Source: Fragilaria crotonensis
Taxonomy: Eukaryota > Bacillariophyta > Fragilariophyceae > Fragilariales > Fragilariaceae
Direction of reading: 5' to 3'
DNA: 64,000 bases
Assembly (NCBI GenBank): GCA_022925895.1
Contig: JAKSYS010000056.1
Location: 89,122 to 153,121 of the forward strand
The notes beneath the pieces are model-generated. The model made no database searches, had not been told where the DNA came from, and saw only the letters and a program-made list of their open reading frames with translations. Of this stretch, positions 53,401 through 64,000 are shown piece after piece. How positions within the stretch are numbered: the stretch's first letter is position 1; each line of letters opens with the position of its first letter. The position numbers and the translations under genes were made by a program.

Positions 53401-55456
53401 TGAAGTATTTAAGTTGCTACAGGGTGGTGCTGATACCCAGCCAAAGAACGTCAACCCCAAGGAACTACCAGAAACTTTTGCCAAGCGTATCAAAGACTCT
53501 CTCAAGCAAAATTCTTCACCTGAGGCGAAGATGAAATATGACGATATCACTCTGAAAGTAAACCTGCTAAAGATCTTTGAAAGGGCGCGAGATGTCATGA
53601 CTTCGAGCTCGTGTCTGACGAAATGGGTGAAATACGAGGCTAGAATTTGTCGGATTGAAAATCTCCGCCTGACACGGTACGCCCGTATCTGCGGGCGACA
53701 AGTTTTATTGCGAAATAAAGATTGTGGGCGAAGTTCATAGGAGAGATTAACCTCAGTTTGGGCGGAATCGATTGATTTTTCGGACAAGGCGGGCTACCAA
53801 TTTTCCTACAATGAATCACTGCCAGAGCGCATTCTTGGTGGCGATGAAAGAACCTTTGTTATGACATTCGGTAAAACTTTTGGCAATTCTCAACGAACGA
53901 TGGTATTAGCAAGTCAAACAAAACAACTGGATGAGATAAAAGTGAGGTGGCACACAAAGAAGAAACGACTATCACGGTAGACATGCCACAAACTGCAAAC
54001 TTGGAATCAGGACGGGCGATTGTCACGCTTCGTAAGCTACGCGATGGAAGTAAAGTGAAGATTGCAAGGAACGACTCAGGCACAGCAATCTATTGAAGCA
54101 GGTCATCGCCGACATGAAGAAATTCAACGCAGACGAACGCCGGAAGGCTTCAGGGATGCCTGCGTTGGACTTCAACCTTAGACTACCAGAATCACCCCGT
54201 ATTACGCTACTGCATATGCTGTGTATTTGAATATTGTGAATCTGGTCTCGATCGCCTGCGGTGCAGACATTAACGCAAAACGAAATGGGCGTATCGCCGA
54301 GAAAGCTGGCACTCAGAATATATGAGACATTTTCGAAGAAGACTGGGCAAGAGAAAGAAATGAAGGACTCTCGCGACATCCTTAAACTCCTTGGCGTGTC
54401 CCTTGCTTCCTTAGAATCAGGTACCACGGCAACAGAAGACGATTCAGACGACAAAGACCTCGGGCCGGAGATCGATACCCTGGCAGAGGTTCCGAATGAG
54501 GCACTTGCTACTGAAGAAGAGGATCAAATTCCTTCTTTACAAGTCACGAGCGAATTAGCGCCTGGCCCAGTGACCCAAATGCCACAATACGACCAACATA
54601 GTGACACACGCGCTGTTACACTTCCAGTGACAACGGTTGAGAAATTGACTCCTGGCAAGGTGATGTGTCGAAATTACCGTTCGAATGAACGGTGCACGCA
54701 CGGCCTAAAGTGCTATTTCCTTCATTACCCCCGAATCAACCCTGACGATATCGTCGCCACCGAACATCTTCCCATCTACTCCCCTGCAGATTTGACTGTC
54801 AAGCAAGACTTTGATGGAAACGGGGAAAGATGCTTCACGGCTGTCTTTCGCGACAATGCCGAAAACATTTACCTTAGGGCGCTCGGAGGCAACACGGTAG
54901 GCGCCAATCGTGATGGAGTATATTGGTACCGAACCCGTGACGATGCTATTGAAGCCATCGTGAGTGATCTCACATTGGCAAAATTGTGTTCAGCACGATA
55001 TCTAAATGGAAAGCCATCCATTCCACCCAGTCGTGTGGTACCTGCTACGAATTACCAATGGCGAAACGACGTCATGGATAGCCAGAGTGAGTCGGAAACG
55101 GCAGTTTTCGACCGCCTCGTTGGTGCGAATATTGACAACACTTTTTCGCTCATAATGAAGCGAGCAGGGCAACCTCATTTCCATCTAAAGAAAGATCGTT
55201 GGACGTTCAAGCAACTCACCGGTGATCATGCTTGGGTCAACGCATCATTTAGGACGTGGGTCAGTCCACAATTTCCTTCCGAAACCTTTCGTCCATGGGA
55301 ATAGGGGATGATACCATATACAACAATGGAATCTTCTATCACAGCAATACCAAAAGGGCCCAGGCGAGTGCGTTCCTGGAGTTTCTTAAGTTCGCCAAAT
55401 CAATAGGCCTCCTCCGGTCTCTGACAACAATGGACTCAACAACACTCCCATTCTGA
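50495..55456 (+). pseudogene. Long unrecognised gene with PDZ-like and CCCH zinc-finger parts, multiple frameshifts
   Basis: Coding-looking sequence continues over nearly 5 kb through changing frames. N-terminal part: acidic and Lys-rich (FVLSSLKRKPESTANESSKP), then EAEYAAVAKQTWDRLKVAVV and VGPFDVDLMGYGELLVTRSY. Middle: FWNKYEKIRDIDFRGIHAKS with two Cys-Pro motifs, GPACSPSCPCP (about 51940) and TSCLDTCPCSEGW (about 52180). From 52330 a PDZ-like fold is suggested by YEIVFDTRSPLGFFCATKVG, RLSSGTVVLAVAMG and MQIRFINTDVKP. A long disordered linker follows, then FEVFKLLQGGADTQ. After 54261 lies a CCCH finger CRNYRSNERCTHGLKCYFLH and an ordered C-terminus (FTAVFRDNAENIYLRALGGN). At least five shifts occur (near 50935, 51390, 51690, 52310, 53620-54260). 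It could be a host gene or an unclassified element gene; no function is proposed. Confidence 0.55.
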
Positions 55457-56151
55457 AGTCAACGTCGCCTGGTCGTGTAAAACCATTCGTTGTGAACGGA
55501 CCAGGGATGTAGTAACGCAACAGGGCGACAACTTGATGTGATTTGTTGGGACAACCATGTTCCCTTGTTTCACAGTTAACGTAACTTTGACTTTGGCAGC
55601 CATGAAACCTTTCGAGGTCAAACCAGCTTTTAGTTTTGCCTCTGCTATGACTTCTGGACAAGTACAACTACGAGATACAGTACTACTAGCTGTACGTACC
55701 GTGATCGCAATTAAGCGAACGCCATATACAAGCTACTGTACGATACTGTAGACAGTATACAATAGATGGTTCGTTCAGTGTCTTCAGCGTACCTGGTAGT
55801 ACTACAGTTTCATACTCCGAGTACCTGTGAAGATCATACAGCATACACAGTATTGGTTCACAGTATGTTCTTATAGAACGACCATGTTCCCGTATGTACA
55901 GTACAGCTATGATATATCTGTATGTCATACATTTTCGAGGCAAAACCAGAAGTGAAAAAGATGACGTCACGATTCGAGAAGCAACACTGCAACGGCGTAC
56001 GTAGTACGTACCCTTGTAGCTTTCTACAGCTAATTCTGTATTAGAGTACTGTAGTATACGGTATTGGTACGGGCAGTGCCATAACACAGGACACCCCCCC
56101 CCCACTTGGTGCTGCGTCTCGCACTTATAGCAGACACTCCAATCAATCACC
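55457..56151. other. Spacer with GTAC-rich stretch
   Basis: No gene recognised. 55670-56060 is rich in GTAC and related short palindromes (GTACGTAGTACGTACC near 56000). A run of about 12 C lies at 56092-56103, close upstream of the QCR8-like start. Confidence 0.45.
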
Positions 56152-56673
56152 ATGGTCGCTCGTGTGGCTTTCTCCCGTTCACGTCCTCTCATGGCGCGTT
56201 ACGATGTCTCTGCACACATGGTCAAGTGGTGGGGCAAAGTGAGGACTGATGAGGGTCAGGTGCGTTTGCATTTGTGAGTGTGTGTGGTGGTGGACGCTAC
56301 GCCACGAAGGAAGAATCCGTTGTGAACTCTTTCTCAAACACGTTGTATATTCTCTTCCTTTCTCGTCCATTCGCAGGTAACTCGCCATCTTTCGCCCTAT
56401 GAGCAGCATGTTATTTCTCATTGGTTCGCTTCTTGGCCAAAGAAGGTGAGTGTTGAATGCTACCGCATCCTCAACAGAATGTTTGTCAGATACTCCAGTA
56501 CCATTTCCAACAGCATATTTCTTTATATTCTTCGTGTCATTTCATTTTATAGGTGATTGACAGAGCCCCAGAGTACATTATTTATTTGGGTGGATCGCTT
56601 GGGCTCGCCGCGTTTGCCCATTATTGGTGGCGACGCTGCCGATGCGGCAGAGGACTACAAGCACCGATACTAG
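56152..56673 (+). CDS. Ubiquinol-cytochrome c reductase subunit 8-like protein
   Basis: Three exons joined in phase 0: 56152-56259, 56377-56445 and 56553-56673. Exon 1 starts MVARVAFSRSRPLMARYDVS; the basic start could be a mitochondrial targeting signal. Exon 2 reads VTRHLSPYEQHVISHWFASW, and exon 3 VIDRAPEYIIYLGGSLGLAA, a single membrane helix. The pattern (SPYEQ, helix, short C-terminal tail) resembles QCR8/UcrQ of complex III. As written the frame leaves a poor tail. With one base fewer near 56625-56635 it ends DAADAAEDYKHRY and TAG at 56671, a far better tail, giving about 98 residues, the size of the family. Identification is from pattern only, and another small inner-membrane respiratory subunit is possible. 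Confidence 0.6.
56260..56376 (+). other. Intron 1 of the QCR8-like gene
   Basis: GTGCGT donor after GAGGGTCAG, acceptor ATTCGCAG before GTAACTCGCC. A donor a little upstream (GTGAGG at 56239) is an alternative. Confidence 0.6.
56446..56552 (+). other. Intron 2 of the QCR8-like gene
   Basis: Donor GTGAGTG after AAGAAG, acceptor TTTTATAG before GTGATTGAC. Splicing preserves the frame. Confidence 0.7.
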
Positions 56674-57402
56674 GTCTAGAGTCAGTCTACGGTAGTAGGA
56701 GAGTAGAGGAAGGAGTTAGGACTCTACGGTAATAAACAATTTAGGACCAAGATGTTACTATTGTAATCGCAGTAATGTATGGAATATTCTCTTGCAAGTG
56801 AAAACGTATGCGTCCGTCAAGGGCGAGCGTGATCCTGGATATTGTTTTGCGAGATGAATATTTACTTTTATACTAAATCATTATTGATCATTGTTGCCAC
56901 TGCTGTCCTGTCAGTTGTTACCTCGCACAGAAGCAATCCCTACGACGTTGAGAGTCGAGTCGACAACAATGTTGTCAATTGTAAGTGTATGCGTTATGTT
57001 TATTAGACAGTAGACAGTAGACAGGACTGAGAACGCTGTGAGGAGTACAGCACTCAGTACTGTACTGTATTTCTTGTACGAGCACTGTAGAACAAGCACC
57101 ATAGAATAGCACCGTACAGGGTACCGTACCTGGTACTCGAGTTACAATAGCAAAGTTAACGGTTCATGCCACACAGCTACTTTACTGGATACTCACCGTC
57201 CATGTAGAATACATGGTACCGTACTATACCACGAGAAGTAAATCGTGGGTGTCCGTCTGTCTGTATGTCACCCACTTCGCACATGACAACTGCAACAGGT
57301 GCCTTCCATCTTCAACCTGGGCATCTCACCTCGGATGTACTCCAATACACAATCATGAATGCCTGGAACAAAACACATCCTGCATGTCAAGGCGTTCGAT
57401 GA
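56674..57402. other. Spacer with GTAC-rich stretch
   Basis: No gene recognised. 57045-57240 has about nine GTAC tetramers, including GGGTACCGTACCTGGTACTC. The rest is unremarkable. Confidence 0.45.
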
Positions 57403-59136
57403 ATGCGGCTGACAGTATTCACAACAAGTGCGTTTGAGTTCGGTCTCGTGACACTATTCATTGCCAGCTATTGCTGTTGTTGTTGCAGTTGTTCTACTGG
57501 TAGTGGTCGACCAATCGCCTTTATTATTCCAAGATCCATTCGCAGCACCGTTGCCAGTACCAGTTCCCGTACCAGTACAGTCACAGTTTCAACAACAATT
57601 GAAAAGACAAGAAGAAGCATGGGTCTCTTTCAATCCAAAGAACGGCAACAGCAGCAACAGGATGCAGCCGAACTCGACGAGTGGTTCGCCGACGTGCAAC
57701 GCATCAAGCAACAGTGTTGTGACGATCCATGGTATCAACACAAATTGGCCATTTCCAAGACAACAGTTGAAGTGGCTGACGAATACGTTGGGACACAAAG
57801 TGACATTAACGCATTGTTCCCAGGCGTTCACAAGTATTTAGGTGGAGCCAAGGATGAACGCGATGGCTGCATTTATGGTATTCCATCGCATGCCAGGTCT
57901 GTTATTTGTTTGTATCCGACACGAGAATCAAAAACAGCAACAACGAACAACGAGGAGGAGGTCAGATACAAAATTAGGCTCGAACCCTTGCCAGAGCATG
58001 CTGCCAATGGCCAATTCAAATGGCTCCGTGGCATTATTGCCCACGGCTACCTTTATGGCATTCCGGCATGGGCCAACACGGTTTTGCAAGTTGACATTGA
58101 TGCCATGTGGGGCGACGACCGAATGCGACAGGGCCGATTGTCAATTTGATCCCCTTCCCAAGGGTCACGTTCCTCACGATGGCAATGGCACGGAGCATCC
58201 CTCAATCAACAAAAGACAGCAATCTACAGCATTCCAAGTAACGCACACCAGGTCCTCAAGGTTGATCTCATCACCCACACCACATCGCTCATCGATATTC
58301 ACATACCTCCACAATACAAGGACTTTTCATTCAATCACAGCAACAAGTGGTACGGCGGTTTGTTAGGAGATGACAATGCCGTCTACGGCATTCCGTACCG
58401 AACATGTTCACTATTGAGAATCGATACAGAGACTGATACAGCAGCCATTGTCGGAGAGGACTACGGATGCAAACGTTTCAATTGGCACGGAGGAGCCAAG
58501 GTGAATGGATTCATTTATGCATACCCCTCACACGCCGACACGGTGCTCAGGATTGACACTTCGCTCCAAAGCAAGGGTACAATCTCCACACGATTACCCA
58601 TTCAGCGCGCATCCTATGATGTCGATACGAATCAAAACTACAAGTGGTTGGGTGGCGCCATTGGTGCCGATGGGAACATTTATGCCATGCCCGCCGATGC
58701 GTCGGCGATCCTCAAAATTGATACTCACACAAACATTTGCAGTACCTTTGGATTTGTCGGCACGGAAAAGAACAAATGGCAAGGTGGAGTACTCAGTCCG
58801 ACTGATGGATGTATCTATTGCATCCCCGCCGACGGACAACACGTGCTACGCATTGCCACAAGCCCCTCGAGCACTGATACTACTACTGCGACTCGACCAT
58901 CATCAGGAGACAATGACGACGGAGCCGATACTGCTATGTACCATAATGCCGTGTCTCTCGTTGGTCAATTGCCAAATCGCAAGAACAAATGGCAGGGTGC
59001 ATTTTTTGGAAATGATGGAATCATGTACGCTATTCCTGAAAATGGGTATCGAATTCTAATGGTGCGTCCCTCACACGAACAGCGAAATTGGAAAACAGGC
59101 GAGGTTGTTGGCGATGTTCGAGTAGAACTCATGTAG
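57403..59136 (+). CDS. Propeller-like repeat protein with eight IYxIPxxA...ILxID repeats
   Basis: One frame spans 577 codons with a single TGA at 58147-58149. Eight repeats follow the pattern KWxGG, then IYGIP, then VLxID: IYGIPSHARSVICLYP, LYGIPAWANTVLQVD, IYSIPSNAHQVLKVD, VYGIPYRTCSLLRID, IYAYPSHADTVLRID, IYAMPADASAILKID, IYCIPADGQHVLRIA and MYAIPENGYRILMV. This spacing (about 60 residues) suits blades of a beta-propeller. Around 58120-58190 better repeat-like residues appear in the other two frames, so compensating indels are more likely than a real stop. The start may be 57403 (hydrophobic, Cys-rich N-terminus) or 57619, where MGLFQSKE fits an N-myristoylation signal. Function unknown. 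It converges on CPSF73, 104 bases apart. Confidence 0.7.
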
Positions 59137-59240
59137 TAATTGTTTAGCAGTTGCTTATAATAGAGGCTTATCTGTGCCCTAACAAGCATGTTGCGATGCG
59201 GAATAAAGTAATAGTCACGCATGTACTCCTCTCGACTGCA

Positions 59241-61507
59241 TTAGAACTGCAAAGGCGCTGCCGCTGCCGCGACATTTCGAATACAGTCTCGCACATGACT
59301 GGCAAGCTTCGCATCGGCACATTCGACTGTAACTTCGGCATTGTTTCCAAATTCATCATCAAACTCGACCACCACATGACACAGTAGAGTGCCATCTTCG
59401 GAAACGGCAGCGGCATCGAACCCACAGTCGGTCGTAATTTCGTACGACGCACGGTTACTCTCAAACACACTCTCCACATCCTTGAACTGATCTCGAAGTG
59501 CATTGCCAATAAGTTTCAAACGATTGAATGAGGTTGTCTCTTCGCCTCGTGCCATCTTATTCACTGGTTCGTCGCCATTTTCTTCGTCTTCTCCTTCTCC
59601 TCCATCACGTGGACGACGACTTCGATGACGACATGGTTTGCTAGTAATTCGAATCGAGGCGGCACTGCTCTGGGCGTGCATCACTAGGGCCACAACAGCA
59701 TCCGCAATGACATCATTCGCAGGACTAGCATCCCATTCGACAGTGGCGACGCCCTCGTTTTCCCTCCCACTGTCACTTTGATTTGATCGTCGCTCAAGCC
59801 AAAGACTGTTGTTGCAGTTGCAGGTGCAGCAATGGAATCCTTATCATCATAATCGTTGTCGTCATTCGTCACTGTCGTTTGTGTGACACCGACAAACATT
59901 TCATTGAGAAACAATTTGAGAGTATCGACCGAACCTGCAAATGGAACATGCAATTTCGATGCAATGGACCCAACACGAAGCGGCGTATAGGTCGCCAAGT
60001 CCTCGGGTGCCACGATTTTCGTTGAAAAATTGTGAGTCACCATAATACCCTTGACTTCTTCTGCTTCCTGGAGATCCCCATCACGATCGGCCAAACTGCC
60101 CATGACTTTGGCCGACCGACGGCGGGCAAATTTCAATTTAACTTCTTGTAGATTCGGGGGCATGGTAATGGTGGGTCTCTTATTTTCTGGAAGTTGTCTG
60201 TACTGCAACATGAGTGCACTCTTGAGACGGCCCATTTCATCCTTTTGTCCATGGACCAGAATGATGTGTTTCGGATCGACTTGAGCAATGAAACTGCGAT
60301 TCTGAACGAAATCGACGTGAGCTGAGAAACTGACGTAGTCCACGAGACAATTCAAAGGCTGTCGTCGACCCTCGAGAGTGACAACCTCCTTGGGTTGGTT
60401 CATAATTTCCTTGGCCAACGTGTGTTCTACAGCATAACCAGCAATCAAAACTCCATTCTTGGGATCTGTGGCCCATCGATCAAAGAGTTGTCGTGAAACT
60501 CCTGATTGGAGCATCCCCGGTGATGCGAATACCACGGAGGGACCAGAATCGTCAAAATTCTCAAGATCAATGGACTTTAGGTTTTGAATGAATGTAAAGG
60601 CAAAGGGATTGGGATATCCATCTGATCTCGGATGCGAGCGTTCATCATATTGGAATACGTTTGATAGACACGTAGAGCTCGTGATGCCATTTTGCTGGCA
60701 TAATAAATGGGAATTTTTGCAAATGTGAATTGTCTTTCCAATACTCATCAAGGATGAGAAGCAGTTCTTGCGCACGTCCCAACGCAAAGACTGGGATCAA
60801 ACATCGTCCACCTCGCGTGACGACACGCTCCACGGTTCCCGTGAAGCGTGCCTCACGTTCCTTCTTGAGGCGTGGACTTGAACCCCGTACGTGGCTTCGA
60901 CCATGAGAACGTCTGGTTTGTGCGGTGGAATTTCTGCAGCCATTAAATGTCGATCGTCTTCCATACTGTAGTCGCCCGTGTAGAGGAGGGACCTACCACC
61001 AATATCTAACCAATACATGCAAGCACCGAGGACGTGACCCGCGTTGAGTGCATAAAATGTAAGACCCTTGACTGTGACTGTCTGGTGATAATCAATGAGT
61101 TCAATCTTCTCAATACAGGAGAGTAATTCTGCTTCTGTGTAGAGGACCTCTTCTGATTTTGCATTTCTCATTTGCAGGAGTCGCAAGTAATCTCCAAGCA
61201 AGAGTCGTATCACTGCCTTTGTCGGATGCGTCATGAATATTCTTCCCTTGAATCCTGTTCGTTCTGTAAAGTATGGCAGTGATGCGGCATGATCCAAATG
61301 AAAGTGTGTAATTAGTAGAATGTCAATGCGTTCGGGTTCTATTCGGTCCAAAGGAAGTCCATTCATCCCTTCATACCCAGGATGAATGCCACAATCCAAC
61401 ATGATGTTCATGTCACGAAACTCCAATACATGACACGATCGCCCAACTTCCTGCCCTGACCCCAAGGGCGTAATGGTCATGACATCCTCTGCCATGGTGA
61501 ATTTCAA
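59241..61507 (-). CDS. CPSF3: CPSF73-type mRNA 3'-end endonuclease (frameshifted as read)
   Basis: Starts [20 protein letters not shown] (61507; the second Met at 61495 is equally possible). Metallo-beta-lactamase motifs are [31 protein letters not shown] and [15 protein letters not shown]. The beta-CASP part has [44 protein letters not shown] and [12 protein letters not shown]. The C-terminal domain ends [14 protein letters not shown]. As read, four single-base shifts (near 60860, 60710, 60615 and 59745) break the frame. Each time the conserved sequence continues in another frame (for example FARARFTG-type to [20 protein letters not shown]). The protein cuts pre-mRNA at the poly(A) site and histone mRNAs in the nucleus. 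Being essential and about the right length (about 750 residues), it is probably intact in the organism. Confidence 0.92.
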
Positions 61508-62101
61508 TTCAACAATGTATTATTGTTATATTGTTATGGTTGCCCTTCGCGAGATAGGTCCCACTAAATGCACGTGCTTGCTATCTGATGTGTTGATTGA
61601 TCGACCTTCGTATTGGATCGGACCCGACGCGTTGACTGATCCTGTCTGTGGTACGAGTCTCGCATACGAATATGCCATACGTACAGTGGGTTTCTGGTGC
61701 CTGTATGACAAGCAACTAGGTACTCCAGTACTTCAGTAACCACCATTCTGGTAAGCCCAGTATGTACTTGTACATACAACATACATACTACAAACTACAA
61801 ACACAAGTTATTCAAAAAAAATCTACAAATACTGGGTACTACCGGTATTCTATTACTACTGTCGTATGGTACACAGAGTTTATAGCCATCGAAAATCGAA
61901 ACGGCAGCCCGGCGTGTCGCTGGAGAAAAAAATCTACAGTACGAGTACTCCAGCTCTATATGTATATAGGGTTGCGAAGTATGATCCAGTTTGCAGGTTG
62001 ACCAATTGAAGACAACTAAGAACACCGCAATCGCCGCAGATTGACAGTGACAATAGTTCCAGATGAATTGTTGGACTTTATTTACGTGCGAGGAGTCTAA
62101 T
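61508..62101. other. Spacer between CPSF73 and RPL13A
   Basis: AT-rich without coding signal. It should contain the CPSF73 promoter on the right of 61507 and the RPL13A 3' UTR near 62100. Confidence 0.5.
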
Positions 62102-62984
62102 CTAGTATCCATGAGCTGAGAGAACCTCCTGAACCTTAGCAAGTTCATCCGATGCGGCTTCAATTGCCTTCTTTCTCAATTGATCCTTCTCCTTCTTCTT
62201 TTCATAGAATTCCGCCGCTTCCGCTTTGCGCTTACTCTCCAGCTTGGCCAAAAGATCCTTGTGCTTCCAACCAACAGTATGGGCCAATTGTCCCATGACA
62301 GTGTAGTCTCTTCCTGGCTTGAGACGCATAATCTTGAGTGCGCACGGCACAACGACTCTCTTTTGCTTGTCGTAGGGTTCTGGGATTCCCTCAAAGGTGG
62401 AGAGACGACTGAGGGCTTCTTGTCCACGGACTGTCTTTTGGTGGATCATGCCGCGGATGGTGCGCCACACCATGCGAGCCGGAGACTTGAAATGGAATGG
62501 ACCGCGACCAGGATTCGTATTCATGGCCTTATTGCGGAACTGAGCGTACTTGACGCGATTGCGAGTTACTGAATATGAATAGAGAGAGAGCGATGGTAAT
62601 CATAATGACAACGATGTGGCGAATGTGAGAAATGATCAGAATGTGGTTTTTGTTGCAGGGGTAATCAATCGAGCTCCAACTCTCGCAACTAAGAACTCCT
62701 GTCATGAGAGGACTAGAGCAGTCACTCATCCAATGGCACAAATCAAACGTCTGATTTAACCATAAACAACACCGTGCTGTCATCAAACAACGTTTGAACC
62801 GTACACAACGTTACAGAATCAATCCTGACTTCGAGTTTTACTCACGAGATCCTGAAATGCAAATCTCATCGCATCTTACAATGACGATGGACTGTCCCGC
62901 TAGGAGTTCCTTTGCGACAACACTGGCAAGACGACCCAAAAGGTGGTCGCGGCCATCGATAATCTTGGTCTTGGTCAGCACCAT
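62102..62984 (-). CDS. RPL13A: 60S ribosomal protein L13a (uL13)
   Basis: Two exons, 62984-62846 and 62568-62102, give 201 residues, the usual length of eukaryotic L13a. Exon 1 reads [20 protein letters not shown] and [15 protein letters not shown]. Splicing restores [20 protein letters not shown], continuing [39 protein letters not shown] and [20 protein letters not shown]. The Lys/Glu-rich tail is typical. The protein is part of the large ribosomal subunit in the cytoplasm. No frame damage is visible, unlike most genes here. The intron sits early, between residues 46 and 47, a common place for a ribosomal-protein gene intron. Confidence 0.96.
62569..62845 (-). other. Intron of RPL13A
   Basis: 277 bases. 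On the minus strand the donor is GTGAGTAAAA after GGATCTC, and the acceptor is TATTCAG before TAACTCGC. Phase 1, with Leu split across the junction. Confidence 0.92.
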
Positions 62985-64000
62985 CTTGCAATCTCAATGA
63001 TCAACCGATTGGTGAGTGCTATTACGAGAAACACAATAGTACTTTGTACAGTGAAAGAAATACGGAGGAGAAGAAGTAAGAGGTAAACCTGATTTCTGAT
63101 ATATGTGTCAGTGTGTCGTAAGGATATGTGGAAAATTGTTAGGGTACAGGTTTACTGGTCTGTGTGCGAATGTTGATGTAATAGTACGGTACCGTAGGCA
63201 ATGGCAGCGCGATCGCGCAGGCGCCGAGTAAATTCTTGCTGCGGTTATAACAGGGGGTTCTGGAACTTTAATTCAATTTCTCCGCATACAAACTAAATGA
63301 TGATGATGTTATAACCTGGTGAGAAAGAATTCCGGAATCTGCGTGAGATAACACTCGACAAAACAGGACGAAAATGTCCATAAGCGCCGTAATGTAAAAC
63401 AAACCATAGCGCACATATTGTGAAGTCCGCATAATCTTTTCGTACTTAAGCATGTCGTAAACCGTTGGAATCGTCCCAGCGACGGTTTTCAGCATCAGTC
63501 ACATGTCACATATGTCTAAATCACGTCGTGCCCATAAATGATCGTATGTCGACATGCTTTAATAGTCCGCTCAACATGTTCATGTGGATTGAAGTACACT
63601 GAAAGACTGGAAGTGATCAATTCGCGATGTAGGCACCATGTCATTAAACGTTGGTCGGTGCGTAAGCAAACTACTGGAGTATCGTTGATCCATGAGGCGA
63701 TTGGGGACTGTAGACAATAACCAAGATTATTTATTATGTTAGACCTCTACCATCAAACTTGTCCAGATGAAGTACAGGAAGAAGGGATCCCGGATGACAG
63801 GCACTTCCCACCTCAGCCGCCAGCCAACAGTAGCCCAAAGAAGGGATGTGCAATTCAAACACGTCCTGGTGGTGGTGGTGGTGGGCAGGTGTTGGGCATC
63901 CATTCCCAACCAAGCAGTCACAATCATCTTGATTGCAAGTGGTGCAATCAAGACCTTCTGCTTCTTCTTCTTGAGGCGCGCTTGCGTTCCATGACATTGG
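62985..64000. other. Right-end spacer, no gene supported
   Basis: The left part should be the RPL13A promoter. An ORF at 63997-63734 minus has a His run (HHHHH) and several Cys (DCTTCNQDDCDCLVGNGC), but I see no family match. It begins at the very edge, so it could be the end of a gene lying outside. The repeated CATCACCACCACCAC-type tract lies near 63875. Confidence 0.4.

Noticed and set aside
58147-58149. TGA as a selenocysteine codon in the propeller-like protein
   Set aside because: The context residues do not fit the repeat pattern in that frame and no selenoprotein family resembles it; indels explain it better.
63734-63997. His/Cys-containing ORF at the right edge as a metal-binding protein
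   Set aside because: The His run comes from a short CAC repeat and the ORF has no family match; too weak to call.

Overview
The window is eukaryotic nuclear DNA, most likely from a stramenopile alga and probably a diatom. That reading rests on three things: host genes with short GT-AG introns (RPL13A, a QCR8-like subunit, an L2HGDH-like relic), a CoDi-like Copia element, and an organism-wide style of gene-poor, element-rich DNA. The species is not identifiable by eye. Only about a fifth of the 64 kb is recognisable host coding sequence; most of the rest is mobile elements of at least five classes and their ruins.

Layout. 1-5600: the 5' part of a LINE on the minus strand, with three overlapping ORFs and an endonuclease-RT running off the left edge. 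5610-6059: a small membrane-protein gene. 6316-7872: an ankyrin-repeat gene with three frameshifts. 8245-8562: a dense array of the motif GTAAGCAAATT. 9062-15498: a complete tyrosine-recombinase retrotransposon with split direct repeats (A1-ORFs-B1-A2-B2). 15902-22896: a Mutator-like (MULE) transposon with 511-bp terminal inverted repeats, an Ulp1-like protease, a MULE transposase and a nested LINE tail. 22912-24090: another LINE tail. 24750-25275: an internally deleted L-2-hydroxyglutarate dehydrogenase gene. 25523-27894: SART1/Snu66. 28294-35892: a very young Copia element with near-identical LTRs and a TGTTG target duplication. 36197-37156: a COG4705-type membrane protein. 38.8-41.4 kb: a relic of the same transposon family that is much better preserved at 46592-50129 (TA duplication, short TIRs). 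42-45.5 kb: a broken pogo-like transposase. 46136-46490: an old solo LTR related to the Copia LTR. 50.5-55.5 kb: a long unrecognised gene with PDZ-like and CCCH zinc-finger parts. 56.1-63 kb: a host-gene block of QCR8-like, an eight-repeat propeller-like protein, CPSF73 and RPL13A.

How parts relate. The host genes serve unrelated housekeeping jobs (splicing, mRNA 3' cleavage, translation, respiration) and show no operon-like logic. The mobile elements have nested and abutted one another. The MULE contains one LINE tail and borders another, and the Copia element sits in a symmetrical AACAGGT-rich spacer upstream of SART1.

Caution. Single-base frameshifts occur in genes that should be essential (SART1, CPSF73, QCR8-like) as well as in the elements. 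A good part of the apparent pseudogenisation may therefore be uncorrected indel error in the assembly. I say where this matters. No tRNA, rRNA or CRISPR was seen.
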